Shown: positions 5,112 to 6,838 of the stretch, piece by piece | Layout of the letters: the number at the start of each line of letters is the position of its first letter | How positions within the stretch are numbered: position 1 is the stretch's first letter | NCBI GenBank assembly: GCA_021813595.1 | Contig: JAKAKF010000226.1 | Location: 1-6,838, forward strand | From: a bacterium | Lineage (GTDB): Bacteria > SZUA-79 > Acidulodesulfobacterales > Acidulodesulfobacteraceae | Direction of reading: 5' to 3' | DNA length: 6,838 nt | Translations under genes and position numbers: made by a program | Notes under the pieces: model-generated | Seen by the model: only the letters and a program-made list of their open reading frames with translations | Told to the model about the DNA's origin: nothing | Databases searched by the model: none

Positions 5112-6779
5112 CTACACCGAGTAACCTACCCTGACACAGCCCCAGTGCCTGCCGTCTATGAAAACGGGGACGCCGACGTCGCTTATTACTTCGCCTGTGT
5201 CTCTCGGATAAGTCTGAATTATAAGGTTATCGGTGTTTCTTGCTACCGCAAGGCCGACCGGGTCGTTAAATATCCTCATAGACCTGTTGCCTGCGATATC
5301 TTTTGCGTAATCGCCGGTAAGCGGCTTGTCGAATATCGAATTATGCGCCGCGGCATAACCGTTTTCGTCAACAAGCAGAAAATATTTGAAACTTGGGTCC
5401 ATTCCAAGGTATTTATCTTCTATCGGCTGAATCCGCCTCTTTATAAAATCGGTAAATTTTGTTTTATATTTCTGCGGATTTGTATCCGTTAACGGAATAT
5501 AATTTCTGTCCCATATATCGGATGAGGAAATCTCCCCGCTTTTAATAGAACTTTCTATTATTCCGGTTATTTCCCTGATTCCTTCTTCCGCAAACTCCGC
5601 AATTTTTTCGATATGAGCTCCGACTTTGACTTTTTTCAGTATATTTTCGGATTTTTCCGAAATTTTACTTATCTCTACGCTTTTGGAACTTAAAACGTTT
5701 AATTTTTCGGAAATATCTTTCACGGATTGCGACATATGCAGAACGGTCTGAGAAACTTCTTCCACCGAACTGGACTGCTGTTCCGTAGCCGCCGTAATAT
5801 TTATTATCATATCGTTAGCCTGCGAGATTTTACCCGCAAGTTCGGAAAAAGAATTGAGCATTTCTTCAACCGACCCGGTATTCGTTTTTATTATTTCGAT
5901 GATAGAATTGTTTTTTTGAACCAGTATATCGAAGTTGCCGGCGACTATTCCGGTCGTCTTTTCTATCTCTTTAGACTGCTTCTGGGTCTGTTCGGCAAGT
6001 TTTTTTACTTCGTCGGCTACTACGGCAAAACCTCTTCCGTGTTCTCCAGCCCTTGCCGCCTCAATCGCGGCGTTAAGCGCCAGAAGATTAGTTTGGCTTG
6101 CTATATCGTCTATTATGTTGACTATGGATAAAATATTGTTCATCTGGCCGTGTAGGCCTTCCAGCGATTCTTTATTGGCGTTTATCGCCGATATGGTTCC
6201 CGACGAACTCCTGTTAATTTCTTCGGCGGTCTGAATAGTATTATTGCTAATTTTATACAGCCCCTCGATAAAATCCTTAAAATCTTCCATATTTGCGGCA
6301 ATGCCGCTTACGGATTTGGCGGAATCGTTCATAACGTTTCCTATTATTTCGAAATTGTTCCTTATTTCTTTCATTTCCTTAGTCGTAATGCCTATCTCGT
6401 AGTTAAAGCTCGCATTCGATACCGAAGATTTGGAGGCGTTCGATACGAGTTCGTGTATGGCATCCTTCGAAAAACCGATAAGATTTGCCAGGAAGGTTTC
6501 GAAAGGTATGAATAGTTTAGGAAGAGTATATGTTTTTGTAAAATCGTATTTATCGGTAGCCGATATATTCTTAAATTCGTTATCGAATTCTTTAACCTGC
6601 CTAAACAGGTTAAAATAAAAATAAACCGAATTTACTGCGGCAAAACAGAACGAAAATATGGCAAACATTACTAAAAAGTGATTTATCGTAAAACTTTTCA
6701 AAAAAAGGTACAGTAAAATAAATCCGAAGAAATAGACGAAAAAAGTCATCCCCGTAAAATACATTAATTTTTTAACCAT
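5112..6779 (-). CDS. Methyl-accepting chemotaxis protein with a C-terminal cytoplasmic sensor-like domain
   Basis: Chemoreceptors control the kinase CheA through CheW and so steer flagellar or pilus motility. This 555-residue protein starts with two hydrophobic segments (about 5-27 and 33-57) separated by only a few residues, so there is essentially no periplasmic domain. No clear HAMP domain follows; residues 58-110 link to a long coiled-coil signalling domain (about 110-385). Its conserved hairpin tip runs [20 protein letters not shown] (223-242), then [20 protein letters not shown] (243-262). Residues 420-555 form a separate globular domain with [14 protein letters not shown] (425-438), [10 protein letters not shown] (471-480), PLTGD (486-490), [10 protein letters not shown] (521-530) and [12 protein letters not shown] (542-553). 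I recognise this domain from the C-termini of other proteobacterial receptors, where it is taken to be a ligand-sensing module, possibly Cache-like. There is no CheR-tethering pentapeptide. GGAG (6792-6789) lies 9 bp before the ATG. The satP-like gene follows. Ligand unknown. Confidence 0.93.
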   Translation of the reverse strand: MVKKLMYFTGMTFFVYFFGFILLYLFLKSFTINHFLVMFAIFSFCFAAVNSVYFYFNLFRQVKEFDNEFKNISATDKYDFTKTYTLPKLFIPFETFLANLIGFSKDAIHELVSNASKSSVSNASFNYEIGITTKEMKEIRNNFEIIGNVMNDSAKSVSGIAANMEDFKDFIEGLYKISNNTIQTAEEINRSSSGTISAINANKESLEGLHGQMNNILSIVNIIDDIASQTNLLALNAAIEAARAGEHGRGFAVVADEVKKLAEQTQKQSKEIEKTTGIVAGNFDILVQKNNSIIEIIKTNTGSVEEMLNSFSELAGKISQANDMIINITAATEQQSSSVEEVSQTVLHMSQSVKDISEKLNVLSSKSVEISKISEKSENILKKVKVGAHIEKIAEFAEEGIREITGIIESSIKSGEISSSDIWDRNYIPLTDTNPQKYKTKFTDFIKRRIQPIEDKYLGMDPSFKYFLLVDENGYAAAHNSIFDKPLTGDYAKDIAGNRSMRIFNDPVGLAVARNTDNLIIQTYPRDTGEVISDVGVPVFIDGRHWGCVRVGYSV

Positions 6780-6838
6780 TTTAACATTCTCCGTTTTTAA
6801 TAAATAATATTAATTATATATATGCAAATATTTAAATT

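Noticed and set aside
5145..6618. Four plus-strand open frames of 62-134 codons inside the chemoreceptor gene
   Set aside because: They run antisense to a well-conserved receptor, show low-complexity translation, and have no ribosome binding sites of note.
1..6838. CRISPR array, tRNA or rRNA genes
   Set aside because: No regularly spaced direct repeats, cloverleaf patterns or conserved rRNA stretches were seen.

Overview
The window reads as chromosome of a Gram-negative, low-GC, probably anaerobic bacterium. An outer-membrane lipoprotein and an outer-membrane β-barrel tail point to a diderm cell. hypC and hypD point to [NiFe]-hydrogenase maturation, and a chemoreceptor points to chemotaxis. 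A deltaproteobacterial-type or related anaerobic lineage would fit, but nothing here (no rRNA, no lineage marker) fixes the taxon.

Left part, minus strand (1-1541): the 5' 110 codons of hypD run off the left edge and are preceded by hypC. Upstream of these lies a 172-residue lipoprotein that looks like PelC, the periplasmic ring protein of Pel exopolysaccharide export. Just upstream of it, with a 24-bp gap, is a 98-codon β-barrel tail best explained as the C-terminus of PelB. The pelB-pelC order matches known pel operons. The rest of pelB and the other pel genes are absent on both sides of this pair, so it looks like a broken pel locus.

Middle (about 1542-3065): a decayed IS1380-family transposase abuts the pelB tail in the opposite orientation. 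Its N-terminus is lost, it has an out-of-frame internal deletion and a second frame break, and the expected catalytic Glu is a Lys. It is followed by about 530 bp of very AT-rich DNA without a convincing gene. This stretch contains a cluster of ATGNATTAC-type inverted and direct repeats and a plausible promoter for the next gene.

Plus-strand gene (3066-4373): a 435-residue AAA+ ATPase of the 'archaeal ATPase + DUF234' type, with Walker A, Walker B and a C-terminal PD-(D/E)XK-like motif. It is clearly more AT-rich than its right-hand neighbours. It ends at a strong bidirectional hairpin terminator shared with the converging gene satP.

Right part, minus strand (4503-6779): a chemoreceptor whose recognisable sensor-type domain is at the cytoplasmic C-terminus is followed 63 bp downstream by a GPR1/FUN34/YaaH (SatP) acetate/succinate transporter. 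The arrangement suggests, but does not prove, a link between uptake of a small carboxylate and its sensing inside the cell.

No rRNA, tRNA, CRISPR array, origin or att site was seen.
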